Source of the DNA: DASPTR01 sp964475545
Lineage (GTDB): Archaea; Thermoproteota; Bathyarchaeia; Bathyarchaeales; Bathycorpusculaceae
Length of the DNA stretch: 64,000 bases
Direction: 5' to 3'
Assembly: GCA_964475545.1 (NCBI GenBank)
Contig: CAYYXF010000001.1
Span: forward strand, 1-64,000
Position numbers and translations under genes: made by a program. Below, in pieces: positions 16,512 through 24,827 of the stretch; positions within the stretch are counted from its first letter, which is position 1; the number at the start of each line of letters is the position of its first letter. A model generated the notes under the pieces. The model saw only the letters and a list, made by a program, of their open reading frames with translations, did not search any database and had not been told where the DNA came from.

Positions 16512-17034
16512 TGGGAAACCACTATGGGAAAAGACCTTGCAACAAAACCGGAAAACCCGACAGGCGTAGCAGTTTTACAAAGCAAATCGGTGGAAGCCGG
16601 CCTAGTCTTCACAGACTCGGAAATATCGGAGGAAATTGGAAACTGCAACCCGGCACTAGTAGCAATTGATGGTCCCCTAGGTTTTCCAGACAGAGATTCT
16701 GAGAAGGTCTGATAGAGAAATGATAAAAGGGGGTTGAAGGTCTTTCCTCTGAGCCCTCCAAGCATGAAAACCTTACGACACATGCTATCAGACTAAACAA
16801 GTTAATAGCAGAAGAGGGATACAAGACAATAGAAGTGCATCTCACATCAAGACGAAGAAGCTAAGCATGCCATCAAAAGATTGGAGAGCAATTCCGATTA
16901 TCTTCAAAAGCATGGATTTGGAAGGCGATGCTAACAACGCGAGTCGTCACCTCCTACGAGACCGAAGCAATGACGAGCAAGAAGACCCCATTGTGATCCC
17001 TAAAAAGAGGAATTGGAGAGTTGTTCACCTTTGA
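16512..17034 (+). pseudogene. Decayed DUF429 gene with several frameshifts
   Basis: Fragments of one DUF429 (RNase H-fold) protein occur in order but in changing frames: GKDLATKPENPTGVAVL, then PALVAIDGPLGFPD, LRRSDREMIKGG, LKVFPLSPPSMKTL, LTTHAIRLNKLIAEEGYKTI, VTSYETEAM and finally PIVIPKKRNW. Internal stops and at least three frame changes break it. The last fragment runs into the start region of the polymerase D small-subunit gene. The relic fills what would otherwise be a 580-base gap. No intact DUF429 copy is present in the window. Confidence 0.8.
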
Positions 17035-18596
17035 GCACACCTGAGAAACTGCGGAAAGCCGTTGAGCTAACCATTGCCGCAGGATACCAGCTAGACCAGG
17101 AGGCATTTGGATTCTTAACCATAATAGCCGCAACGTCAGACCCGAGTGAAGTAATGAGCGAAGCGATAAAAAAGATGGAAAGCTTAAGCGAGAAACCGCC
17201 ATTCATTGAAAGAGGCTTCTTGGAGCAATTGCTAGAAAAAGCGAAATCAGCAGAAGAAATAGTGGATATCGCGCCAGAAGAACGAACTCCAGAACTGCCC
17301 GAGTCACAGACAAAACAGTTGACAGAGGGGAAGACGTACTTCCACTCCTACGCAAAGGAAGTCGAGGCAGACATTACCATAATCGAAGATCCTAGCACCA
17401 AACTGCACACAAGCGGCACTGTCGACGATTTTCTGGCCTATTTCCGAGATCGCTTTAAGCGAACAGAGAAGATGCTGCGACAAAGGATAGACGTCAAAAG
17501 CGCTTCATCAGTCTTAGACGCTCTTAAGGCTGCGCCCAAGACGAAGATGAAGATTATTGGCATGGTAACTGAGAAGAGAGAATCGAAACAGCGGACTATC
17601 CTATCTGTTGAGGATTTGCAGGCCAATATCACGGTGCTCGTGCCGCAGAACGCCTCTGAAGAGCTAAGGAAAAAGGCACAACTTCTCTTGCTTGATCAAA
17701 TAGTCTGCCTAAGCGTTGTCAAGACAAGAAGCAACCTCCTGGTTGCTGACGACATAATCTTGCCTGAAGTAGGTCAAAAACAGCCCCACAAGGCCCCGAT
17801 TCCAGTCTACGCTGTGTTAACTTCAGACATGCATGTTGGCAGTACACAGTTCCAAAGAGAATCGTTCAACCGTTTCATTTTATGGCTGAACGGCAAATAC
17901 GGAAACGACCAGATGAAGGAAATCGCAAGCCATGTCAAGTACGTTCTGATTGCTGGCGACATAGTCGATGGTGTAGGAATCTACCCCAATCAGGTCAAGG
18001 AATTGGCAATCAGAGACGTATATAGGCAATATCGGGTAGCTGCAAAATATATGGAACAAATCCCTGACTACATACAGGTAGTGGTCATACCAGGAAATCA
18101 CGACGCACCAAGAAAAGCCTTGCCTCAGCCTGCGATTTCAAATGAGTATTTGGAGACTCTTCAAGAGTCAAGAGCTGTTTGCTCTCTTGGCAACCCTTGT
18201 TATCTCAGTTTGCACGGTGTAGAAGTGCTGATGTATCACGGGCGTAGCTTGGACGACGTGATCTCCACAGTCCCAGACATGAATCATAACAACCCGGAGA
18301 AAGCAATGCGTCTGCTTTTGCAGAGCCGCCATTTAGCGCCAATTTACGGTGCGAAGACCACGCTGTCACCGGAGAGCAGAGATTTCCTTGTCATAGAGCG
18401 CGTACCAGACATATTTCACGCCGGCCACATCCATGCGCTAGGCTACTGCAATTACCGTGGGGTTTTGGTTGTAAATTCAGGCGGTTGGCAAGCACAGACA
18501 GGTTACATGCAGAGACTCGGGTTTATGCCGACTCCTGGGAAGGTGCCAGTTGTGAACCTTCAAACGTTGGAATCCATGGTAGTTTCGTTCTCCTAG
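17031..18596 (+). CDS. polB: DNA polymerase II (family D) small subunit, DP1
   Basis: About 521 residues. The C-terminal calcineurin-like phosphoesterase domain has all family blocks: SDMHVGS (about residue 265), GDIVDG (about 310), GNHD (about 356) and GHIH (about 465). These form the 3'-5' proofreading nuclease of PolD. An OB-fold region precedes it, and the N-terminal 75 residues are the helical tail. The start is not certain: TTG at 17031 or TTG at 17013, both non-ATG. DP2 lies at 27.2 kb and the origin at about 20.2 kb, so the replisome genes cluster here. Confidence 0.92.
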   Translation: MSTPEKLRKAVELTIAAGYQLDQEAFGFLTIIAATSDPSEVMSEAIKKMESLSEKPPFIERGFLEQLLEKAKSAEEIVDIAPEERTPELPESQTKQLTEGKTYFHSYAKEVEADITIIEDPSTKLHTSGTVDDFLAYFRDRFKRTEKMLRQRIDVKSASSVLDALKAAPKTKMKIIGMVTEKRESKQRTILSVEDLQANITVLVPQNASEELRKKAQLLLLDQIVCLSVVKTRSNLLVADDIILPEVGQKQPHKAPIPVYAVLTSDMHVGSTQFQRESFNRFILWLNGKYGNDQMKEIASHVKYVLIAGDIVDGVGIYPNQVKELAIRDVYRQYRVAAKYMEQIPDYIQVVVIPGNHDAPRKALPQPAISNEYLETLQESRAVCSLGNPCYLSLHGVEVLMYHGRSLDDVISTVPDMNHNNPEKAMRLLLQSRHLAPIYGAKTTLSPESRDFLVIERVPDIFHAGHIHALGYCNYRGVLVVNSGGWQAQTGYMQRLGFMPTPGKVPVVNLQTLESMVVSFS

Positions 18597-18649
18597 AATA
18601 ACGTGTATTGAACCGCACCCCTACGAGGATCTCGATTCCGGAGACACCC

Positions 18650-19900
18650 TCAGCTTCCACCGCCCCTGTGCTTTGAAAGGCATTTGGGCTCGTAGTCAAC
18701 CAAACGTCCAAGCCTGTTATCACTGGCGAAAACGTTCTTGATGAGACTACGCGCTATTTCAAGTCTTATCTTCTTTGTGCGACCGTACCTCCCCATACTT
18801 ATGACTTTCGCATTTAATAGGCCCATGGAGTCAAGCTCATTCACTAGCGAGCTTAGCCTTCGCTGGGTCAAGGGGGTCACCCCCATCTCTGCACATAGTT
18901 CATTGTAAACCTCGTAAATTTCGCCTGTAATTGCCCTAAGCACGTCAGCCTTGTTCAAGTGGTAGACACTTAGGACGACAAGTTTGGAATGCAAAGTCAA
19001 ATTCTTCAGGGCTTCAATTACGCGGTTATGTTCAATGTGCTTCTCAGCCTCTCGAACGTGATCTTCGAGCACGACGCTTGCGCCTGATCGCTCCGCAACC
19101 TCGCCTGCAACTCGAAGAAGATCCAAAGCTCGCCGCGCATCCCCATGTTCAGCTGCAGCCAAGGCGGAACAGAGGCTCAGCGCTGACTCAGACAGCGCAC
19201 CTTCACAGAAAGCTGAAGTCGCACGCTCAAAAAGAATATTCCTTAGCTCACTGGCATCATAAGGCCTGAAAACCATCTCCTCTTCGCTGAGAGAACTCAG
19301 AACGCGAGGATCCAAAAACTCCTTCAACCGGAGATCGTTAGATATACCAATTAGGGAAACCTTACTGCTGGATAGAGTTTCATTTACCCTTGTCAATTCA
19401 TAAAGAACACCATCGCCTCGGATCTTTATCAACGCATCAGCTTCGTCCAAAGCTATTATGAATATAACCCTCGACACGTCCAGACCCGCCCTGAAACGAT
19501 CAAACAACTCTCCCACTGAGAGTCCCGTGAAGGGGACTGAAAGGCCTACACTCTGACATAAGCTAGCGAAGATCCGATATTCTGATCCAACCATCCGGCA
19601 GTTCACATAACAGAACTTGACCGGCGCGCTGAACTCCTTTGCTTTGGTCTCGAGATGACTCAGCACATATTTCGCTACTGCCGTCTTGCCAGTCCCAGTC
19701 TTCCCATAGATGAAGACGTTGGAGCTGCGAGCACCCTTCAAAGCCGGAGCCACCGTCTCGCCAAGCTGTCTGATTTGCTCTTCCCTGTGAGGCAACCTGT
19801 CAGGCAAATAGTCATCTCGTAGGACCTCCCTATCCTTGAATATCTTTGCATTGTTGACGAATTTTTCGAACACGACATCAAGTATGTTAGGTTCAGGCAT
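18650..19900 (-). CDS. cdc6: Orc1/Cdc6 origin-recognition initiator
   Basis: About 416 residues. AAA+ core with Walker A YGKTGTGKT (about residues 62-70), Walker B ALDEAD (about 150), sensor 1 GISNDL, and a C-terminal winged helix (LTQRRLSSLVNELDSMGLL). It binds ORB elements and loads MCM. I start at the ATG at 19900 (MPEPNIL) since GAGG lies 8 bases before it; the frame stays open to 19933. Divergent from the origin region upstream, the classic archaeal arrangement. Confidence 0.93.
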   Translation of the reverse strand: MPEPNILDVVFEKFVNNAKIFKDREVLRDDYLPDRLPHREEQIRQLGETVAPALKGARSSNVFIYGKTGTGKTAVAKYVLSHLETKAKEFSAPVKFCYVNCRMVGSEYRIFASLCQSVGLSVPFTGLSVGELFDRFRAGLDVSRVIFIIALDEADALIKIRGDGVLYELTRVNETLSSSKVSLIGISNDLRLKEFLDPRVLSSLSEEEMVFRPYDASELRNILFERATSAFCEGALSESALSLCSALAAAEHGDARRALDLLRVAGEVAERSGASVVLEDHVREAEKHIEHNRVIEALKNLTLHSKLVVLSVYHLNKADVLRAITGEIYEVYNELCAEMGVTPLTQRRLSSLVNELDSMGLLNAKVISMGRYGRTKKIRLEIARSLIKNVFASDNRLGRLVDYEPKCLSKHRGGGS

Positions 19901-20048
19901 ACATTTTCCCTCAGCAAGCTCCAGAGGTAGCACCTCTCTTTCCAGTTGAAGACATAAGCTCTGTCGTACAGAAAAATGGATGTACCCTACAAGAATCCTA
20001 AAACAGAAGCAGCTTGAACGTAGACTAAATCACCTGACATGACTGCCA

Positions 20049-20071
20049 CACCCCAGAATTTCCTGTGGAAC
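20049..20071 (-). promoter_or_regulatory. ORB-like origin recognition box
   Basis: Minus-strand GTTCCACAGGAAAT followed by TCTGGGGTG. It shares the TTCCA-dyad-GGAAA core and the GGGGTG G-string with the element at 20231 (19 of 23 identical) and with the published archaeal ORB consensus recognised by Orc1/Cdc6. Confidence 0.75.
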
Positions 20072-20230
20072 TCTTTATTCCTTTGAGAAGTAATGTTGAT
20101 TTCTTCTTCGTAGAAGAAAATACTCTGAACGGTAAGTATACAAAAATGACTATATTGCTTACTGTTGAACAAATTAAACATACACTACAAAGTTTCACAT
20201 TACTAGTGCACTGAGTTTGCAGGCCTGAAT

Positions 20231-20253
20231 GTTCCAGTGGAAATCATGGGGTG
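20231..20253 (+). promoter_or_regulatory. ORB-like origin recognition box
   Basis: Plus-strand GTTCCAGTGGAAAT followed by CATGGGGTG, an almost perfect match to the archaeal ORB (TTCCAGTGGAAAC then GGGG). Inverted relative to the copy at 20049, with the AT-rich stretch between them. Confidence 0.8.
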
Positions 20254-20501
20254 TCTCGCTAGCAGTTCATCCTTTTTTCAAATATCCTCAGCACCGCCTG
20301 CATCCTGTACTTGTTAGTACACTTTCATCGCTAGCTACCTTCGCTTATTTGGCTCGCAGTTTGATAGATTCTCCCCCATATTTTTAGCGCACGCGTGTTC
20401 ACTTTTTGAGAAGACCTTGTGAAATTAGCTTGATACTGTTTGATTTTCAGCCCTCGTTTCCAAATTATTTACTGCTTTATGCCTGTTTTATGTGAACTAG
20501 A

Positions 20502-20524
20502 CACCCCTGCGTTTCTACTGGAGA
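20502..20524 (-). promoter_or_regulatory. ORB-like origin recognition box
   Basis: Minus-strand TCTCCAGTAGAAACG followed by CAGGGGTG, with one change in the dyad relative to the consensus. Third copy in the region, lying 250 bases right of the 20231 element. Confidence 0.7.
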
Positions 20525-20718
20525 TCAGCTTATTTCCTTCAGTCCTTTCCGGTTCTGTCTTTCAGACAGCTGTGAAGCGTGTGTTGCATAACAGACTGCA
20601 ATTTATCCTTCTTTTCAGATTTCCTCCCTGAAAAGCGTCCTCTAGCCAGGCGCCGTTTCACCATAACAGCTATAACCTGTGAACTGTAGACTTGTGAACA
20701 CCCAAGCGTGTTTCGCCA

Positions 20719-21150
20719 ATGCCTACGAGAAAGATGCGCGTCGAACTATTCGATAATGATGGCAATCGGTATACGATAGCGTTCGAAGGGCAAGTGACTA
20801 GAGAGAAAGCAGTACGGCTACTAGATTTGGTTGAACTCCTCGGTGGAATGCCTAATGAAGGAGGCAACGCTGAACCAAACCTGAATGTTCTTGGTAATGG
20901 ACTCTCAAAATATGGCAGGGTTCGAGCGGTTCTCCAAAGGAGCTTTCCTCTCATTTGGTTCTGTTCAAAAGAGGTTCAAAATGCTTATGAGCAGGAATTC
21001 AAGGAGCCAATAACACTGAGCACTGTGGCTACGTACCTCTCAAGGCTGGCGACGAAAGGAGCGCTGATGAAGGCCGGGGCTCTTAACAGCCTAAAGTACA
21101 GGCTCGTGCAAAGCCCTCCAAAGGCCCAAGTTAAGCAATCAATACACTGA
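20719..21150 (+). CDS. Hypothetical protein with possible C-terminal winged helix
   Basis: 143 residues of unrecognised family. The N-terminal 55 residues resemble a beta-rich module (RVELFDNDGNRYTIAFEGQVTRE as strands); the rest looks like a winged helix, with TLSTVATYLSRLATKGALMK as recognition helix and wing. It is the first gene right of the origin, reading away from it. A chromosome-maintenance or regulatory role is conceivable from position only. Confidence 0.6.
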   Translation: MPTRKMRVELFDNDGNRYTIAFEGQVTREKAVRLLDLVELLGGMPNEGGNAEPNLNVLGNGLSKYGRVRAVLQRSFPLIWFCSKEVQNAYEQEFKEPITLSTVATYLSRLATKGALMKAGALNSLKYRLVQSPPKAQVKQSIH

Positions 21151-21176
21151 TTGGAAGAAACAAGCTCGCGCAGCGT

Positions 21177-21890
21177 CTAAGCTGCTGCACTTTCGGTCTT
21201 CTTCAAAAGTGCTTCCATCTCTTTCTTAACAGTATACTTGAATGGAATTTTGCTAGTATCCCTCTCTAAGTAGCCACCCTCGTAAAGCTTCTTCATCAGC
21301 CTTGCCGTGTGCTCGCGACTGAGTTTCACGCGATCCTTGATCTCAGGGGCCGTCTTCGGGCCCTCAGACGCCAACATTTCAAGAACAGACAATTCGGTCT
21401 CAGTTAGGGGTGCTAGAGCCTTGTCCCTCTTAAATGGAATCGCAGCCTCAACGTTGGCTTCAGGGATGACGGAGAGTTGCTTGACCTGTTCGTCCAAACC
21501 GGAGATTCTTGCTGCAAAATTTGATTGTGAATTGATGACTTCCCGGACATTTTTGCCAAATTCCTCCAATCTTGACAGCATGCTGTCCTTATCTTGTAGG
21601 GCGGTGGAAACTCTGGCATCCATGGTTTGTGTAGCCTTTTGCACATCTTCCATCTTCTTCAAGGTTCCGTCAACCTTGGAAGAAAGGGCTTCCACTTTGA
21701 AAGCAGTAGCGTCAATTTTCTCGGCTTCGCGCTGCAATTGTCTACTATAACTCAATACAATGTCTTCTACAGCCTCTCTTGCCTTTTCGTATTCTCTTTG
21801 GGCCTTGCGGAGGATCCTATAATACCTGATCGCAGCACCTGCTGTCACAACAATCAAGAAGCTCATAAGAACCGTCAGCATATCTATCAC
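21177..21890 (-). CDS. Membrane-tethered coiled-coil winged-helix protein
   Basis: 237 residues: one N-terminal transmembrane helix (TVLMSFLIVVTAGAAIRYY, about 5-24), a coiled coil to about residue 140 (EAEKIDATAFKVEALSSKVD), and a MarR-like winged helix (LTETELSVLEMLASEGPKTA, KLSREHTARLMKKLYEGGYL). With the N-terminus anchored, the DNA-binding domain would stay cytoplasmic at the membrane. Repeated CGTCACACATCACA sites lie upstream. Possibly a membrane-linked transcription factor or chromosome anchor near the origin; not demonstrated. Confidence 0.7.
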   Translation of the reverse strand: MIDMLTVLMSFLIVVTAGAAIRYYRILRKAQREYEKAREAVEDIVLSYSRQLQREAEKIDATAFKVEALSSKVDGTLKKMEDVQKATQTMDARVSTALQDKDSMLSRLEEFGKNVREVINSQSNFAARISGLDEQVKQLSVIPEANVEAAIPFKRDKALAPLTETELSVLEMLASEGPKTAPEIKDRVKLSREHTARLMKKLYEGGYLERDTSKIPFKYTVKKEMEALLKKTESAAA

Positions 21891-21941
21891 GTGATTTCCC
21901 TCCGTGATCTAAGTGTGATTACAGGCAACTCCATCACGTTG

Positions 21942-21955
21942 CGTCACACATCACA
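21942..21955. repeat. Direct repeat copy 1 upstream of the tethered winged-helix gene
   Basis: CGTCACACATCACA, identical to 22014-22027 and 72 bases away from it. TGACGTCAC recurs again at 22181. The sites flank the likely promoter of the minus-strand gene ending at 21890, so they may be operators. Confidence 0.45.
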
Positions 21956-22013
21956 CTCATTCCATACGAGATTTAAGTCTTATGGTGTTTTTGCCTGGCT
22001 GATGGTCGCATGA

Positions 22014-22027
22014 CGTCACACATCACA
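22014..22027. repeat. Direct repeat copy 2 upstream of the tethered winged-helix gene
   Basis: Second identical CGTCACACATCACA, preceded by TGA to give the palindrome TGACGTCA. The remaining intergenic sequence to 22183 is T- and G-rich and shows no gene. Confidence 0.45.
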
Positions 22028-22183
22028 ATGGGGTCGCCGGCGGGCTCTCTTCGGTGATAAGGAATTGCTGTGCGATAACTGCCCTTTTTCTCGTCCTTTT
22101 TGGTTTTCGGGCTTGTCCGAAGCTTTTTTCTCTGTCCGTTTCTTTCGGTGTGTTTTGTTGGGCGTAGCTTGTGATTTGTGACG

Positions 22184-22663
22184 TCACGGGGACCTTTTTG
22201 ATGGACTGGAGAGCTGTTTTAGGCTCATTTCTAGCTGTTCCCTGACCATTTCTATAACTTTTAGGTGACTTCCAAGCTCCTCACCCTTGTCAGGTAGGTG
22301 CTTGTATGCTTCGAGGTATGTGTGGAGTTTGTTTGCTATCTCAAGGTAGGGGTCAAGAGCCGTGTCTTCAAACACTCCCAAGTAGCCCAAGAGTAGTATA
22401 GTATAGATGGACTTTATGACATTCTCTTTGGCCTGTGCCAGAGTCCTGTTAAAGGCTCCGCGGCTTATTTTGGCCTTTGTTAGCCTCAATTGGGCCTTTT
22501 CGTCGTATTTCAGCTGTTTCCCAGTGATGCTCTCGGCCAAAATGTCAATGAGCAGGGTTTCGAGCTGTGTCTTCGTTAAGTGGCTGTTTTTGGCCAGTAT
22601 ATTAGTTATGGGGTCGTTTAGGGAGCTATTTATCCACAGTTGGATGTCTTCTTTAAGCTTCAT
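22184..22663 (-). CDS. Hypothetical helical protein
   Basis: 159 residues, almost wholly alpha-helical by composition (DIQLWINSSLNDPITNILAK, TKAKISRGAFNRTLAQAKEN). No membrane segment or catalytic motif is evident and I do not recognise a family. The N-terminal half resembles a four-helix bundle. It has its own ATTTAAAAG TATA-like box about 55 bases upstream and is divergent from the aminotransferase. Confidence 0.6.
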   Translation of the reverse strand: MKLKEDIQLWINSSLNDPITNILAKNSHLTKTQLETLLIDILAESITGKQLKYDEKAQLRLTKAKISRGAFNRTLAQAKENVIKSIYTILLLGYLGVFEDTALDPYLEIANKLHTYLEAYKHLPDKGEELGSHLKVIEMVREQLEMSLKQLSSPSKRSP

Positions 22664-22796
22664 TATTGGTGTCCGTCCGCCCTTTGGAAAGGATACAGTT
22701 TCGTATACCTGCTCTGCTTTTAAATCTGTCGCGTTTTGGTGATTTGCACGCCAGCGTTCCTTTCACAAGCATTTTATCTCCTAATAGAGAACGCAT

Positions 22797-23984
22797 ATGG
22801 AGGAGTGCACATTGCCTTCGGGGTTTGAGCCCGCAGACCGCCTGAAACGCTTGAAATCGTCTGGAATACGCCGCTTTTTCAGTTCGGCGAAGAAAATGCC
22901 TGACACTGTCAATTTAAGCGTTGGAGAGTCGGACTTTTGTCCCCCAGAGTATGTGGTTGACGCGAGTGCTCGAGCCGGAGGTGAGGGGAAGATGCATTAC
23001 GAACCCACCAATGGGTTACCTGAGTTGCGTGAAGCCCTAGCACAGAAGGCGCGTAAGGAGTATGGCTTGGGCTACAATCCGGACAATGAGGTTCTGATCA
23101 CTGTAGGTGCCAGTGAGGCGATTTTCGCCACATTATTTGGGATAGTGAACCCAGGCGACGAGGTCCTTGTTCCGGACCCAGGCTTTGTGCTCTATGCACC
23201 CTGTGTGAGGCTGGTAGGCGGTGTCCCAATTTCTGTTCCGTTGCCGGAGGAGCGTGGTTTCAGATTGTGTGCTGATGATGTGATGTCACTAATCACAGAT
23301 CGATCACGTGTGATTATCCTGAACTATCCTAACAATCCCACTGGAGGCGTTCTTACATATGGGGAAGTTGTAGCTCTGGCAAAGGTTGCGGTTGAGCGTG
23401 ATCTGATCGTGATTTCTGATGAGGTTTATGAGAAGTTAGTCTATGATGGTGCTGGGCACCACTGCTTGGCAGTCTTTCCAGGCATGCGAGAGAGAACACT
23501 GATTGCCAATTCATTCTCTAAGACATATGCTATGACTGGCTTGCGAGTTGGATATGCTTATGGTCCCAGTGAGCTCACTTCGGCTCCTTGGCTTGTACAC
23601 GAATACACTGTTACTTGTGTTAACAGCTTGGCACAGTATGCTGCTTTGGCAGCTTTGAACGGACCTCAGGATTTTGTAAAGGATCTGGTGAGGGAGTTTG
23701 GCAGACGGCGAAACCGTGTTCACAAGCGGCTCAACGCGATTGGGGGCTTTCGTTGCGCCCTTCCGAAAGGCGCGTTTTACGCGTTCCCAAACATAGAAAC
23801 GTTTAGCATGTCGTCGGAGCAATTCTCTGGGTCACTCGTGAAAGATGCTGGAGTCATCACGGTTCCAGGTTCTGCCTTCGGCAGCCACGGCGAAGGCTAT
23901 GTCCAGATTTCCTACGCTGCCGCGTACGAAGTCCTTGAAGAGGCATTGGATCGCATTGAAACTAGGGTCAGGAAATTAGGATGA
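22797..23984 (+). CDS. Class I/II (aspartate-type) aminotransferase
   Basis: 395 residues, PLP fold type I. The Schiff-base lysine is in NSFSKTYAMTGLRVGY, the PLP-phosphate arginine in the same block, and NYPNNPTGG and SDEVYEKLVYDG are the usual aspartate aminotransferase blocks. It should move amino groups between aspartate or aromatic amino acids and 2-oxoglutarate; the exact donor cannot be chosen. A TATCTCC-like leader and ATG start 133 bases from the divergent gene. Confidence 0.88.
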   Translation: MEECTLPSGFEPADRLKRLKSSGIRRFFSSAKKMPDTVNLSVGESDFCPPEYVVDASARAGGEGKMHYEPTNGLPELREALAQKARKEYGLGYNPDNEVLITVGASEAIFATLFGIVNPGDEVLVPDPGFVLYAPCVRLVGGVPISVPLPEERGFRLCADDVMSLITDRSRVIILNYPNNPTGGVLTYGEVVALAKVAVERDLIVISDEVYEKLVYDGAGHHCLAVFPGMRERTLIANSFSKTYAMTGLRVGYAYGPSELTSAPWLVHEYTVTCVNSLAQYAALAALNGPQDFVKDLVREFGRRRNRVHKRLNAIGGFRCALPKGAFYAFPNIETFSMSSEQFSGSLVKDAGVITVPGSAFGSHGEGYVQISYAAAYEVLEEALDRIETRVRKLG

Positions 23985-23990
23985 TGCCTT

Positions 23991-24824
23991 CTAGAGTTCT
24001 TCCGCGGCTTCCTTCAGCTTGTCGAATAATTCAGGACGTAAATCTCTCAATGTGGGGACGAACGTCTCAACAGGTGTGATATCGGCGTAGTCAATGTTAC
24101 CCGTGACTAGGTCCTCCTCGTCATACTTTGCCTTGACAAGGATTTTTCCTTGGGGTCCAACCAGTCTGCTCCCTCCCCAGAACTGCAAACCATCTTCAAT
24201 TCCCACGAGGTTCACATAAGCAAGAAAAGCGGTGTTTTCTAGGGCCCGTGCCACCGTTAAGGTTTCAAAGAAGGCTCGTCTGACTCCTGGAGACGCTGAA
24301 ATGCAAACGATAAGCTGGGCTCCCTTCAGCCGTGTAAGTCTGGTTACTTCTGGAAAGAAGATGTCATAGCATATGATTAAACCTATTTTCCCAAGCTTCG
24401 TGTTGAAAACTGCTGCCTCATAGCCGGGTCGGAAATACCTTTTCTCCTCGAAGACACTGTGGGTTGGCAAATACATTTTTCGATATTTCCCGATGAAGCC
24501 TTGGGGGCCCACGAGGACAGCCGTGTTGTGTATTGTGGCTTGAGTTCTGTTGCTTAGCTCCGGCATGCCGAATACAATGTGCATTCTTGTTTTCTTCGCG
24601 ATGGTGGCTAGAATGTTGGTTGATGGTCCTGGCACTGTTTCTGCAAGCTCGTAGATTTGATCTCTGACAACGTACCCTGTCAATGAAAGTTCCGGAAATA
24701 TGACGATGTCTGCGGATTGCATTTTGGCCTCAGTCAATGTCTTCTCCATCTTCTTCAGATTCTCGGCTTTGTCCCCTGCTTTGCAGCATATTTGTGCTAG
24801 GCATATCTTGAATTGCTCTTTCAA
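23991..24824 (-). CDS. Nitrilase-family amidohydrolase, probable glutaminase partner of NadE
   Basis: 277 residues with the complete nitrilase triad: Glu45 in FPELSLTGY, Lys116 in KYRKMYLP and Cys152 in ICYDIFFPE. The start lies 3 bases after the NAD synthetase stop, so the two are one unit. In yeast and mycobacterial NAD synthetases an N-terminal nitrilase domain releases ammonia from glutamine; here it seems to be a separate polypeptide. A general omega-amidase or carbamoylase role is the alternative. Confidence 0.8.
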   Translation of the reverse strand: MKEQFKICLAQICCKAGDKAENLKKMEKTLTEAKMQSADIVIFPELSLTGYVVRDQIYELAETVPGPSTNILATIAKKTRMHIVFGMPELSNRTQATIHNTAVLVGPQGFIGKYRKMYLPTHSVFEEKRYFRPGYEAAVFNTKLGKIGLIICYDIFFPEVTRLTRLKGAQLIVCISASPGVRRAFFETLTVARALENTAFLAYVNLVGIEDGLQFWGGSRLVGPQGKILVKAKYDEEDLVTGNIDYADITPVETFVPTLRDLRPELFDKLKEAAEEL

Positions 24825-24827
24825 TTG

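Larger units (their letters stand above)
19934..20718. other. Replication origin region (oriC) next to cdc6
   Basis: No convincing gene occupies these 785 bases. They hold three near-identical ORB-like elements, at 20049-20071 (minus), 20231-20253 (plus) and 20502-20524 (minus). The first two are inverted and flank a 159-base AT-rich stretch that could be the unwinding element. Position directly upstream of cdc6 matches archaeal origins. Several short partial palindromes lie right of 20524. Qualitatively, coding strands look A/C-rich left and G/T-rich right of here, as expected for a bidirectional origin; skew was not computed. Confidence 0.8.

Noticed and set aside
19936..19962. TTTCCAGTTGAAGAC near the cdc6 start as a fourth ORB.
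   Set aside because: It has the TTCCA half but lacks the second dyad half and the GGGG string found in the three accepted elements.
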